Of a stretch of DNA of 32,230 bases, positions 16,697-24,322 are shown piece after piece (position 1 is the stretch's first letter; the number at the start of each line of letters is the position of its first letter). The notes below the pieces were generated by a model that worked only from the letters and a program-made list of their open reading frames with translations, searched no databases and was not told the origin of the DNA. The DNA lies in contig JAAYZF010000094.1 of the NCBI GenBank assembly GCA_012514975.1, positions 1-32,230 of the forward strand. The letters run 5' to 3'. A program made the translations under genes and the position numbers. Origin of the DNA: a bacterium. Lineage in GTDB: Bacteria; Auribacterota; UBA3054; JAAYZF01.

Positions 16697-17899
16697 ATGC
16701 TCTCTCTCGGTTCCTTCATCCGCGACATACGCGGCAGCCGCAACCTCGCGCTGTTCCTCACCGGCATGGCGCTGCTCGGCATTGCGGGCGGCGTGTTCGA
16801 GACGACGTTCAACAACTACCTGAGCGACGTGTTCAACCTGTCGGCCGATGCACGCGGGTTTCTCGAATTCCCGCGCGAGCTGCCGGGGTTTCTCACCGCG
16901 CTGTTTGCCGGCGCGCTGTTCTTCCTGCCGGAAACGCACATCGCCGCCGCATCCGCCCTCGCCGTCGGCGCGGGGATGATCGGCATAGCGCTCTGCGGCC
17001 CGAGCTGGTATGCGATGCTGGCGTTCATGACGCTCTGGAGCACGGGGGTGCACCTCTCGATGCCCGTGCGTTCGTCGCTTGGCATGGAGCTCGCCCGCGG
17101 CGAGCGGCGCGGGAAACGCCTTGGCGAGATCAGCAGCACCGCGATTGCCGCAAGCATGGTCGGCTGCGCGGTGGTGTGGGTGGCGATGAAACACCTGCAT
17201 GCCAGCTACGGCGCCATCTTCGGCGTTGGCGGCGTGGCCGCCCTGATTGCCGGGATTGTCCTTGCACGGATGCGCATGCCCGGGGCGCATCTGCGGCGGC
17301 CGAAGTTCGTCTGGCATCGCGAGTACTGGCTGTACTACGTTCTCGCCTTCCTGTTCGGCGCGCGCAAGCAGATTTTCATCACGTTCGGCCCGTGGGTCCT
17401 TGTGCGGATATTCCACCAGCCCGCGTATATCTTCGCGCAGTTGTGGATCGTCTCGGCGGTGCTCGGCATTGTGTTTCAGCCGCTGCTGGGCAGGGCGATC
17501 GACCATTTTGGCGAGCGCAGCGTGCTGATCGTTGATTCGATGCTCATCTTCCTTGTGTGCGCCGGGTACGGGTTCTCACACCTGATCGGCAACCAGACGT
17601 TCGCGTTGTGGCTTCTGTACGCGTGCTACGTGGGCGACCAACTGCTGTTCGGGGTGAACATGGCGCGCGACACGTATCTTGCGAAGATCGCGGTGAGACA
17701 GGAGCACGTGGCGCCGACGTTGTCGCTTGGCGTGACGATCAACCACGCGGTCTCGATGTCCATTCCCGCGCTTGGCGGGCTGATGTGGATGCGCTATGGG
17801 CACTCGAGCGTGTTTCTGGGCGCGGCGGCCGTGGCCGTGGTGATGCTTTTCTTCAGCATGGCGGTTCGCGTCCCTGCGCCGGCGCGGCGGGCGGCGTAA
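16697..17899 (+). CDS. major facilitator superfamily transporter
   Basis: This 400-residue protein has about twelve hydrophobic segments arranged as two halves around a charged central loop (LARMRMPGAHLRRPKF, about residues 188-203). This is the usual MFS layout for an inner-membrane secondary transporter. The substrate cannot be read. The frame is open to 16604, but that extension is encoded by the palindromic element, so ATG 16697 (MLSLGSFIRDIRGSRNLALF) is the likely start. Its ribosome site is poor. It converges on the (alpha/alpha)6 glycosidase gene with a 17-bp gap. An oligosaccharide-uptake role beside a cytoplasmic glycosidase is plausible but unproven. Confidence 0.9.
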   Translation: MLSLGSFIRDIRGSRNLALFLTGMALLGIAGGVFETTFNNYLSDVFNLSADARGFLEFPRELPGFLTALFAGALFFLPETHIAAASALAVGAGMIGIALCGPSWYAMLAFMTLWSTGVHLSMPVRSSLGMELARGERRGKRLGEISSTAIAASMVGCAVVWVAMKHLHASYGAIFGVGGVAALIAGIVLARMRMPGAHLRRPKFVWHREYWLYYVLAFLFGARKQIFITFGPWVLVRIFHQPAYIFAQLWIVSAVLGIVFQPLLGRAIDHFGERSVLIVDSMLIFLVCAGYGFSHLIGNQTFALWLLYACYVGDQLLFGVNMARDTYLAKIAVRQEHVAPTLSLGVTINHAVSMSIPALGGLMWMRYGHSSVFLGAAAVAVVMLFFSMAVRVPAPARRAA

Positions 17900-17916
17900 C
17901 GCGCCATTCCTCCACA

Positions 17917-20199
17917 CTAGAGCAGGCTCCGCGGTGCGACGTGGTTGGCTGGTTTCCTCCGCTCGAACGTGATCACGGCCGGGCATCCGGCGAAGAATGC
18001 CACGGGCACCTCCGCCTGGCCGTCGAACGTTGTGACGCGGCCGTTGTGCTCGCGCAGGGAAATGCCGGTGACATCCCGGCTGACGCGCACGGGCAGCGAC
18101 ACGTCCCGCGCAGGCATCAGCACGATCTCGAAACTCCCGTGGTCCCACCGGCCATTGGCGGTGATGCCGCCGCGCATGCGCAGTCCGCTGAACGAGAAGA
18201 CGGCATGTTCCCATTCGGGCAGCAGCGCCGCGAAGAAATCAAGCATACCACGGCAGTCCTGCGCCACGGCATCCGTCAGCGCCTGCAGATACAAGCCGCT
18301 GGTCGTGAAGTAGTACGCCCCTTTGTGCGTCCAGCCGACACGGCTGCTGGTCTCGTAGAACTGGATGTAGAGCGGGTCGGCATACCGCGCCGGCTGGATC
18401 ATCGAGAGGTCGCGCGCAAGTTCGCTGCCCGAGCGCATGCGCGCTGAGGCGAGCGTGAACGCGCCGAACGTCCAGCCGCACGACAGCGGCTCGTATGCCC
18501 TGGTGGTGAGATCGTACCGACGTTCCCATGCGATGCGCGTGGGCGCGAATCCCTCCATGTAATCCGGCAGCGGCAGGAAGATGATCGGGTTGAGCTGCAC
18601 CGGGTGTTTCTGTTGGCCGAGCGGCCTGTTGTCCTCGGCGTGCGTGCGAAGGATGCCGTGCGGCCGGTCGAGCCGCGAAACATCGTAGCCGGCCGACAGG
18701 ATGTCCCCGATGCGAGCCAGCAGCCTTGCGTCGCCCGGGACACCCAACACCGCGCATGCGTCGCGATAGGCGCGGAAGGCGAAGAGCGCGGACCAGACGC
18801 AGCACAGCGGCTGAGACACGGTGTCGGTGTGCCCTGTCGCCTCGTCCTGGCTGCGCGTGAGCGGATGGTCGATGACGAACGTGCCCGTGCCGCCGGCCTT
18901 TGTCAGCGCGACATAGAAGCGCGCGATTTCCTCGAGCACCGGCAGATGATGTTCGAGGAACGCCCGGTCCGCCGTGATGAGATGGTAATTCCAGACCATC
19001 GCCGCGACGTACGCGCTGTTGTGGAACTCGTACGAGTCACGGTTGGACGGGCCGTCCTTCTCGAACGCATCCCAGTTCTCGAAGGGAGGAATCCACGGAT
19101 AGAACGCACCGTCGACGCCGGCAAGGCGGCGCGTGTAGCGTTTCACCGCGTCGAGATTGTCGCGCCAATAGGCCATCTGCGCCAGCGCGCGGTCAAAGAT
19201 GCCGAGGCGCGGCATGTTCTCCTCGAGGTAGTACGTGTCCTGCGGGAAGCCATGGCGCCAGATGTTGCCGTTGAGGCCCGTGGGCGCGTTGATGTGCTTT
19301 GGCAGCGTGGGAAAGACGGCGGCAAGGTAGTACTTCGTGCGCAGCCAGATTTTTGCCGCAGGGCCGGCGGGAAGGAACACGTTGCCCGTCTTCTCCCAGA
19401 ATGCCGCGGCGGCCTTCACATGCTCCTTTCTGAATCGCTCGGTCGTCCGGGGAAGCAGGGAGACGGCAGTCGTATGCATCTGAGGCGGCAGCGCGTCATC
19501 GGCAACGAGGAAACGCAGGGCGCTTACGCCCTCGGGCACGGTCACCACGAGATCCGACCCGTCGTGCGAGATGACCACTCCAGGCCCGCCGACGAACAGC
19601 TTCGTCTCGCGGCAGTTCGTGGCCGAGCGGACGAGCCACAGCGGCCCGTCCTGCTCGAAGGAGAGCGCTGGTGGCGCAGTGCGATCAACCCATGGTTTAA
19701 GCGAGTTGTTATCAGCGGCGCTGGTGTCAAAATGGATGCGGACGATCAGGGCGTCGTCAGGCGCTGCCAGCCGGCAGTTGAAGGCGAGCTCGAACAGCTC
19801 GGGCAGGGCGAGCGAGGCGAACGCGCGGATGCGGTAGTTCGAGGGGTCGGTCCATGCAGTCGTCAGCGTCGCGGTGTACAGATCGAGCTGCTGGCGGTAG
19901 GCGCTCAGGGCGCCAATGCCGAGAGGCCTTCCGCCGCGCCGTTCAGCCGTCATGTACAGGAGGGAAGCCTGGTTGTGCCCGCCGTTGCTGCAGCGGGAGT
20001 AATGCCGCGCATAGCCGAACTGGCGGCGGCCCTGGTCGTACCCGTACTCGGGCTTCGACATGAAGCCGAACTCGTCAAAGCAGCCGCCGAGCCATCCGTT
20101 GGCCACATGCGGCGGGACGTATTCGTGGCCTGTCTGGAAGAAGGCGAGATCGTACCTGATGTTCCCCTTGCGGACCTGCTGTCGGATGTTCGTGTCCAT
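17917..20199 (-). CDS. (alpha/alpha)6-barrel glycosidase, GH65/GH95-like (clan GH-L type)
   Basis: This protein of about 760 residues has an N-terminal beta-rich domain (about 1-270; NGWLGGCFDEFGF recalls the NGYLG-type opening of GH65 enzymes). A linker and a helical catalytic domain follow. HGFPQDTYYLEENMPRLGIF (from about 315) and EFHNSAYVAAMVWNYHLITA (from about 390) resemble the GH65 barrel, and the protein ends in a small beta domain. Such enzymes hydrolyse or phosphorolyse alpha-glycosides; I cannot assign the substrate or the catalytic acid. No signal peptide is seen, so it is cytoplasmic. The frame runs to 20352, but the -10 at 20210-20215 and the hcp terminator lie inside that extension. 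ATG 20199 is therefore preferred, with a leader of only about 4 nt. Confidence 0.85.
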   Translation of the reverse strand: MDTNIRQQVRKGNIRYDLAFFQTGHEYVPPHVANGWLGGCFDEFGFMSKPEYGYDQGRRQFGYARHYSRCSNGGHNQASLLYMTAERRGGRPLGIGALSAYRQQLDLYTATLTTAWTDPSNYRIRAFASLALPELFELAFNCRLAAPDDALIVRIHFDTSAADNNSLKPWVDRTAPPALSFEQDGPLWLVRSATNCRETKLFVGGPGVVISHDGSDLVVTVPEGVSALRFLVADDALPPQMHTTAVSLLPRTTERFRKEHVKAAAAFWEKTGNVFLPAGPAAKIWLRTKYYLAAVFPTLPKHINAPTGLNGNIWRHGFPQDTYYLEENMPRLGIFDRALAQMAYWRDNLDAVKRYTRRLAGVDGAFYPWIPPFENWDAFEKDGPSNRDSYEFHNSAYVAAMVWNYHLITADRAFLEHHLPVLEEIARFYVALTKAGGTGTFVIDHPLTRSQDEATGHTDTVSQPLCCVWSALFAFRAYRDACAVLGVPGDARLLARIGDILSAGYDVSRLDRPHGILRTHAEDNRPLGQQKHPVQLNPIIFLPLPDYMEGFAPTRIAWERRYDLTTRAYEPLSCGWTFGAFTLASARMRSGSELARDLSMIQPARYADPLYIQFYETSSRVGWTHKGAYYFTTSGLYLQALTDAVAQDCRGMLDFFAALLPEWEHAVFSFSGLRMRGGITANGRWDHGSFEIVLMPARDVSLPVRVSRDVTGISLREHNGRVTTFDGQAEVPVAFFAGCPAVITFERRKPANHVAPRSLL

Positions 20200-20209
20200 A
20201 TGGGCAGCC

Positions 20210-20218
20210 ATTATAGCA
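20210..20218 (-). promoter_or_regulatory. extended -10 promoter of the glycosidase gene
   Basis: Minus-strand TGCTATAAT, overlapping the end of the hcp terminator's T tract. Only a weak -35 (TTGCAC at a short 15-bp spacing) is seen, and it lies in the terminator stem. The predicted start near 20203 makes the glycosidase mRNA nearly leaderless. Confidence 0.55.
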
Positions 20219-20254
20219 AAAAAGCCGCCTGTGCAATTTCCTGCACAGGCGGCT
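20218..20254 (-). terminator. intrinsic terminator of the hcp operon
   Basis: A perfect 13-bp stem (AGCCGCCTGTGCA on the minus strand, 20242-20254 with 20223-20235) has a 6-nt loop, followed by six T residues. It lies 45 bp past the hcp stop codon. Confidence 0.92.
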
Positions 20255-20299
20255 GGTGTCGCCATTGAGGACACCGATGGCGCAGATGAGGTCGTCAGC

Positions 20300-21952
20300 C
20301 TACTGCTTGAGAATCTGCGCCAGATCGGCCTGCGCCGTTGTGACGGGCGCAATGCCGAACTTCTCGACGAGCACGTTCAGCACCGGCGGCGTGACGAATG
20401 CCGGCAGGCTCGGGCCCAGCTTGATGTTCTTGATGCCGAGATGGAGCAGCGTGAGCAGGATGCACACAGCCTTCTGCTCGTACCACGAGAGCACGAGCGA
20501 CAACGGCAGGTCGTTCACCCCGCAGTTGAACGCATTGGCCAGCGCCACGGCGATCTGGATCGCCGAGTACGCGTCGTTGCACTGGCCGCAATCGAGCAGG
20601 CGGGGAATGCCGCCGATGGTGCCGAACTCGAGCTTGTTGAACCGGTATTTGCCGCACGCGAGCGTCAGGATGACGCAATCCTGCGGCACGGCTTGCGCGA
20701 GCTCGGTGTAGTAGTTGCGCCCCGGCTTCGCGCCGTCGCAGCCGCCGATGAGGAAGAAATGCTTGATCTTCCCCTTCTTCACCGCGTCAACCACGACATC
20801 CGCAACGCCCAGCACGGCCCCGTGGCCGAAGCCGGCGAGAATCGTCTTCTCCGGCGCATCATCGGCAAAGCCGGGCGCATCGAGCGCCGCCTTGATCACC
20901 GGCGAGAAGTCGCGGTTCGCAATGTGGGTCACGCCAGGCCACGCCACCAGGCCGCACGTGAACAGCCGCGCCTTGTACGATTCGGCCGGCCGCTGGAGAC
21001 AGTTTGTCGTCATCAGGATCGCGCCGGGGAACTTGGCGAATTCCTCGTGCTGGTTCTGCCATGCGCCGCCGTAATTCCCGGCGAGGTGTTTGTACCTCTT
21101 CAGCCCCGGATACGCGTTTGCAGGCAGCATCTCGCCGTGCGTGTAGATGTTGATGCCCTTGCCTTCGGTCTGCCTGAGCAGCTCGTCCAAGTCCTTCAGA
21201 TCGTGGCCCGAGACGAGGATGCACTTTCCCTTCTTCGGGGTGATGCGCACCGGGGTCGGCTGCGGCGTGCCGTACGCGCCCGTGTTGGCCGCATCGAGCA
21301 GTTGCATGACGCGGAGGTTGACCTCGCCGCACTTGAGGTTCATGCCGAGCAGCTTGTCGACCGCGGCGCCGTCGTGTGCGAGGAAATCGAGCGCCTCGTG
21401 GAAGAAGGCGTACACCGCGTCGTCTTCCTGGCCGAGAATCTGGGCGTGATCAGCGTATGCCGCCGTGCCTTTCAGCCCGTAGATCAGCAGCTCGCGCAGG
21501 CCGGCGACGTCATCGCCGTACTGCTTCTTCTCGGCCTCGATGCCCGCCTCGGCCGCCTGCTTCACCATGCCCGCACGGTCAGCCGCGGGGATGAATGCGG
21601 CCGGGCCGCCTAGCGATTCGGCCTGCGCGCCCGCCTTCTTCGCGGCATCCTCGTACAGCTTCTTCGCCGCATCGCGCACGCCGGCCGCCTTGCGCACGAA
21701 GGCCTCGATGCGCGCAGCGTCGAAATTGACGTTGGTCACCGTGGTGAACAGCGCCTCGGTGACGAACACGTCAATGGCGCGATCCTTTGCGCCAAGCGTG
21801 CGTGCCCGGTGCGCGTACGACGCGATGCCCTTCGCGGCGTGGACCAGGAGGTCCTGCATCGCAGCAGTCTCAGGGTCCTTGCCGCATACGCCCTGGATGG
21901 TGCAGCCTGTGCCCTTGGCCGTTTGTTCGCACTGATAACAGAACATGCTCAT
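20300..21952 (-). CDS. hcp: hybrid cluster protein (hydroxylamine/NO reductase)
   Basis: Hcp carries a [4Fe-4S] and a hybrid [Fe-S-O] cluster and is implicated in hydroxylamine and nitric oxide reduction and protein S-nitrosylation; it is cytoplasmic. The 550-residue protein starts [19 protein letters not shown], the four-cysteine N-terminal cluster of class I enzymes. The hybrid-cluster ligands are all visible in order: His in SGHDL, Glu in THGEMLP, Cys in TTNC, Cys in GGCDG, Cys in LACGK, Cys in DCGQCND, and the Glu and Lys in SWYEQKA. AAAGGAG lies 6 nt before ATG 21952. It is the last gene of the run with the Rrf2 regulator and ferredoxin-domain protein and ends in a strong terminator. Confidence 0.98.
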   Translation of the reverse strand: MSMFCYQCEQTAKGTGCTIQGVCGKDPETAAMQDLLVHAAKGIASYAHRARTLGAKDRAIDVFVTEALFTTVTNVNFDAARIEAFVRKAAGVRDAAKKLYEDAAKKAGAQAESLGGPAAFIPAADRAGMVKQAAEAGIEAEKKQYGDDVAGLRELLIYGLKGTAAYADHAQILGQEDDAVYAFFHEALDFLAHDGAAVDKLLGMNLKCGEVNLRVMQLLDAANTGAYGTPQPTPVRITPKKGKCILVSGHDLKDLDELLRQTEGKGINIYTHGEMLPANAYPGLKRYKHLAGNYGGAWQNQHEEFAKFPGAILMTTNCLQRPAESYKARLFTCGLVAWPGVTHIANRDFSPVIKAALDAPGFADDAPEKTILAGFGHGAVLGVADVVVDAVKKGKIKHFFLIGGCDGAKPGRNYYTELAQAVPQDCVILTLACGKYRFNKLEFGTIGGIPRLLDCGQCNDAYSAIQIAVALANAFNCGVNDLPLSLVLSWYEQKAVCILLTLLHLGIKNIKLGPSLPAFVTPPVLNVLVEKFGIAPVTTAQADLAQILKQ

Positions 21953-21983
21953 AGTTGTCTCCTTTGGTTGGTTGGGGTTTACA

Positions 21984-22031
21984 CTCGTCCTCGTTCTCGG
22001 CCTCGTTCTCGTCGTCGTCCTCGTCCTCGGC
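21984..22031. repeat. 6-bp tandem array, CTCGTC type, 8 units
   Basis: Eight hexamers, CTCGTC, CTCGTT, CTCGGC, CTCGTT, CTCGTC, GTCGTC, CTCGTC and CTCGGC, lie in the 136-bp space between the ferredoxin-domain gene and hcp. On the coding strand the units read GACGAG-like. The array lies in the presumed hcp leader. Confidence 0.8.
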
Positions 22032-22046
22032 CGTTCAAGCCGTTAC

Positions 22047-22081
22047 CGATCACTGATCACCGATCACCGATTACCAATCAC
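22047..22081. repeat. 7-bp tandem array, CGATCAC type, 5 units
   Basis: Units CGATCAC, TGATCAC, CGATCAC, CGATTAC and CAATCAC end 7 bp from the stop codon of the ferredoxin-domain gene (22089). It is next to, but distinct in unit and period from, the hexamer array at 21984. Confidence 0.8.
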
Positions 22082-22088
22082 TGGCCAT

Positions 22089-22904
22089 TCACTCCGCCAT
22101 CAACTCACCGTCGATGCCGATCGTCCTGTCGACAACGGGAATCTGCTTTCCCGCCTTCTCGAGCGCTTTGTCCACGACGATGCGCGTACCGTGGCAGCAC
22201 GGCACTTCCATTTTGAGCACCGTGATGGAGTTGATGGTGTTGTTCTGGAAGATGTCGGCAAGCTTGTCCACATACTGGTCGATCACCTTGTCGAGCTTCG
22301 GGCAGAACACGACAAGCGTCTTGCCTTCGAGGAATTCCTGATGAAACGCGCCGAAGGCAAACGCCGTGCAGTCCGCCGCGACAAGCAGGTCGGCATCCTG
22401 GAAATACGGCGCGCGGGAATTGACAAGCTGGAGCTGGACCGGCCACTGGCGCAGGGCGGACGCGCCCGAGACGGTGCGGGCGGGCGCGGCGGAGGCCTTT
22501 GCGCGGCGGTCGCGCATCATCATGCCCGGACAGCCGGCATGGGCCGGTTCATATGCCGGGACGGCGATGCCGCGTTCGTTCAGCACGGCGAGCGCCTCGT
22601 CAAGATAGGCTGTCTGCCCGTGCTCCTTCAGGTGCTGCAGATGCGCCTTGATGACGTCCGCGCCCCCCTTAATAATGTTGTCCATTGTCTTGCGCTCGTC
22701 GTACGGCACCGCATCGCGCTCCTCGATGGTGATGGCGCCCTGCGGGCAGTGGCCGATGCAGGCGCCGAGCCCGTCGCAGAAGAGATCGCTGACCAGCCGG
22801 GCCTTGCCGTTGATCATCTGGATTGCGCCTTCGGGGCAGTTGGGCACGCAGAGGCCGCAGCCGTTGCACTTCGTATCGTCTATCGTGATGATGGAACGTT
22901 TCAT
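22089..22904 (-). CDS. 4Fe-4S ferredoxin-domain protein, probable Hcp redox partner
   Basis: This 271-residue protein has an N-terminal ferredoxin module. CNGCGLCVPNCPEG (13-26) is a standard CX2CX2CX3C motif. The second motif is CDGLGACIGHCPQG, with C-x5-C-x3-C spacing. A middle linker of about 90 residues follows. A C-terminal domain contains AADCTAFAFG, FCPKLD and EVPCCHGT, whose cysteines may bind another cofactor. It is cytoplasmic. The ATG at 22904 overlaps the Rrf2 stop in an ATGA arrangement, so the two are coupled, and hcp follows after 136 bp. An electron-delivery role for Hcp is inferred from this context; the family itself is not functionally defined. The stop is followed by a 7-bp repeat array. 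Confidence 0.9.
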   Translation of the reverse strand: MKRSIITIDDTKCNGCGLCVPNCPEGAIQMINGKARLVSDLFCDGLGACIGHCPQGAITIEERDAVPYDERKTMDNIIKGGADVIKAHLQHLKEHGQTAYLDEALAVLNERGIAVPAYEPAHAGCPGMMMRDRRAKASAAPARTVSGASALRQWPVQLQLVNSRAPYFQDADLLVAADCTAFAFGAFHQEFLEGKTLVVFCPKLDKVIDQYVDKLADIFQNNTINSITVLKMEVPCCHGTRIVVDKALEKAGKQIPVVDRTIGIDGELMAE

Positions 22905-23317
22905 GCGTGGTGTTTTCCGTTGCGCAGCAGGGCTGCGATGGTGATCTTGTCGAATTCCCGCACGATGAGCGCCTCGATCGCCATGATACGATGGCGCAGG
23001 ACGCACGAGGCGCGGTTGTGGCAGAGGCGCTTCTGGAACAGGCACTCGCTCAGTTGCACAGGCCCCTGAAAGTAGGTGACGATCTCCGACAGGCGGATGG
23101 CACGGGCCGGCCGCGCGAGACGCACGCCGCCCGACGCGCCCTCGCGCGCCTCGACGACCCCATGCTGCGCGAGCGTCTGGAGGATGCGCCGCAGAAACGG
23201 CAGCGGGATGCGCTCCTCGCGGGCGATCTCGCGGGATGAACGGTACGCCCCCCTGGCACGGGCCAGGCCGATGATGGCGCGGACTGCGTAGTCTGACTGC
23301 TTGGTGAAGAGTTTCAT
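22901..23317 (-). CDS. Rrf2 family Fe-S transcriptional regulator (NsrR/RirA-like)
   Basis: This 138-residue protein begins MKLFTKQSDYAVRAIIGLA, the Rrf2 winged-helix opening, and continues with SSREIAREERIPLPFLRRILQTL (recognition helix) and GASGGVRLARP (wing). Three cysteines at 92, 99 and 105 (C-x6-C-x5-C) sit where IscR, NsrR and RirA bind an Fe-S cluster. It is probably a cytoplasmic sensor of NO or of Fe-S/redox state. The frame extends to 23371, but homology sets the start at 23317 (a weak AGG ribosome site). Coupled to the ferredoxin gene and upstream of hcp, it most likely controls this operon, as NsrR controls hcp in other bacteria. I found no clear operator palindrome. Confidence 0.93.
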   Translation of the reverse strand: MKLFTKQSDYAVRAIIGLARARGAYRSSREIAREERIPLPFLRRILQTLAQHGVVEAREGASGGVRLARPARAIRLSEIVTYFQGPVQLSECLFQKRLCHNRASCVLRHRIMAIEALIVREFDKITIAALLRNGKHHA

Positions 23318-23395
23318 CTTGGTGCCTGTACGCTGCGGCTCGTTCCTGGCGCGGGGCGCAGTGGAATACACTCGCTTGTTGGGCAGTGTCCCCGG

Positions 23396-24016
23396 TCAAT
23401 CCTTGTGTTCCGGAGAGCTTCCCGCGGCTTCAGCATGCTGATGCCCCCCGGCCGACACGATGGCGGCGTGGATACCTTCCACATAATGCATGTAGGTGAC
23501 GTAGGCCTCCACAAACTCCCTGCCCGCCTCGACGCTCTTGTCCTTGTTCTTCTTCGCCTCCACAACCTTCGCGAACTTCTCCTTGACCGCCGCCGCCATG
23601 TGCCCGTTGATTCTCTTGATCATGTCATCCGCGGAGCCGTCGGCCAGGGCCTTGTCGGCCATGGCGACGATCGGTTCAACCGGCTCGTCCTTGATGCCGG
23701 TGTACGGTGCGCCCTCGCCGGCGCGGTGTACGCGCACAAGGGTTTCGAGGAAATACTGATCCGCCAGTTCCTTCGCTTCCGGCCCCTTGGCCCGGACCGC
23801 GACGGCTTTTTCGAATGCGGCCTTGATCTCCGCCTCATCATCCTTCCTGACCCACTTGAGGATTGGAGTCACATCCCCTTTCTCCAAGGCCGCCCTGGCT
23901 TCTGGAATGACCGGTCCACCGGTGGTGTCACAGTGTGCGAACGCGCTTCCTGCCAGAAGAACCGAGATTCCCGCCGCCAGCACACCCGGCGTTACCATTG
24001 TCCATTTGGTTTTCAT
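23396..24016 (-). CDS. DUF6448 family exported protein
   Basis: This 206-residue protein has a signal peptide (VLAAGISVLLAGSAFA, cleavage before HCD). The mature start is HCDTTGGPVIPEARAALEKG, followed by ILKWVRKDDEAEIKAAF and FLETLVRVHRAGEGAPYTGIKDEP. These are features I associate with DUF6448 proteins, whose function is unknown. The helical body has several conserved-looking His residues (HCD, HRAGEG, HYVEGIH, and a His/Glu-rich tail HQHAEAAG) that could bind metal or heme, which is inference. It should act in the periplasm. It is first behind the consensus promoter at 24140-24168 and lies 78 bp before the Rrf2 gene on the same strand, so it may share the hcp regulon. Confidence 0.85.
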   Translation of the reverse strand: MKTKWTMVTPGVLAAGISVLLAGSAFAHCDTTGGPVIPEARAALEKGDVTPILKWVRKDDEAEIKAAFEKAVAVRAKGPEAKELADQYFLETLVRVHRAGEGAPYTGIKDEPVEPIVAMADKALADGSADDMIKRINGHMAAAVKEKFAKVVEAKKNKDKSVEAGREFVEAYVTYMHYVEGIHAAIVSAGGHQHAEAAGSSPEHKD

Positions 24017-24139
24017 ACGCTCTCGCTTCTTTCGTTACGCTGATCCGTTAGATCCAACTGAAACTGCAGCACCGTGGCTGCGTGCTCCCGCCGTGGCTTC
24101 ATTCCTTCACCAGCCTGAACCGCCGCGGCAACTGTTACC

Positions 24140-24168
24140 ATTATAGTATTAGTTTACCCGTTTGTCAA
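24140..24168 (-). promoter_or_regulatory. fully consensus sigma70 promoter for the DUF6448-Rrf2-ferredoxin-hcp run
   Basis: Minus-strand TTGACA, exactly 17 bp and TATAAT: both hexamers match consensus. The predicted start near 24133 gives a leader of about 117 nt before the DUF6448 ATG. Such a strong core promoter would fit repression by the Rrf2 regulator, but no operator is recognisable. Confidence 0.88.
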
Positions 24169-24310
24169 GCCCCCCGTCCCCGAACGGTTGCGCGGCGGCA
24201 TGATGGGCCCCGCGCCGTTCTCCACGCCGTGCGCCGCCCGCCCTCATCAGTCCGGCGACCTGGTGCGGCACTGCGCCTTGCCCCGGCTGGCGTCGGCGGG
24301 CGGGAATCGG

Positions 24311-24316
24311 TATACT
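24311..24316 (+). promoter_or_regulatory. -10 element immediately before the sulfatase start codon
   Basis: TATACT ends 6 nt before the ATG at 24323, so transcription would begin at or within a base of the start codon (leaderless mRNA). No good -35 is visible at normal spacing (TGGCGT). Confidence 0.4.
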
Positions 24317-24322
24317 ATCCGC

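Noticed and set aside
18604-20268. 554-residue plus-strand ORF opposite the glycosidase gene
   Set aside because: Shadow of a well-supported glycosidase; composition is typical of antisense reading in high-GC DNA.
20060-21613. 517-residue plus-strand ORF opposite hcp
   Set aside because: Hcp on the other strand has all cluster ligands and a terminator; this frame crosses the hcp terminator.
21984-22081. CRISPR-like array
   Set aside because: Periods are 6 and 7 bp with no spacers and no cas genes nearby; these are simple tandem arrays.
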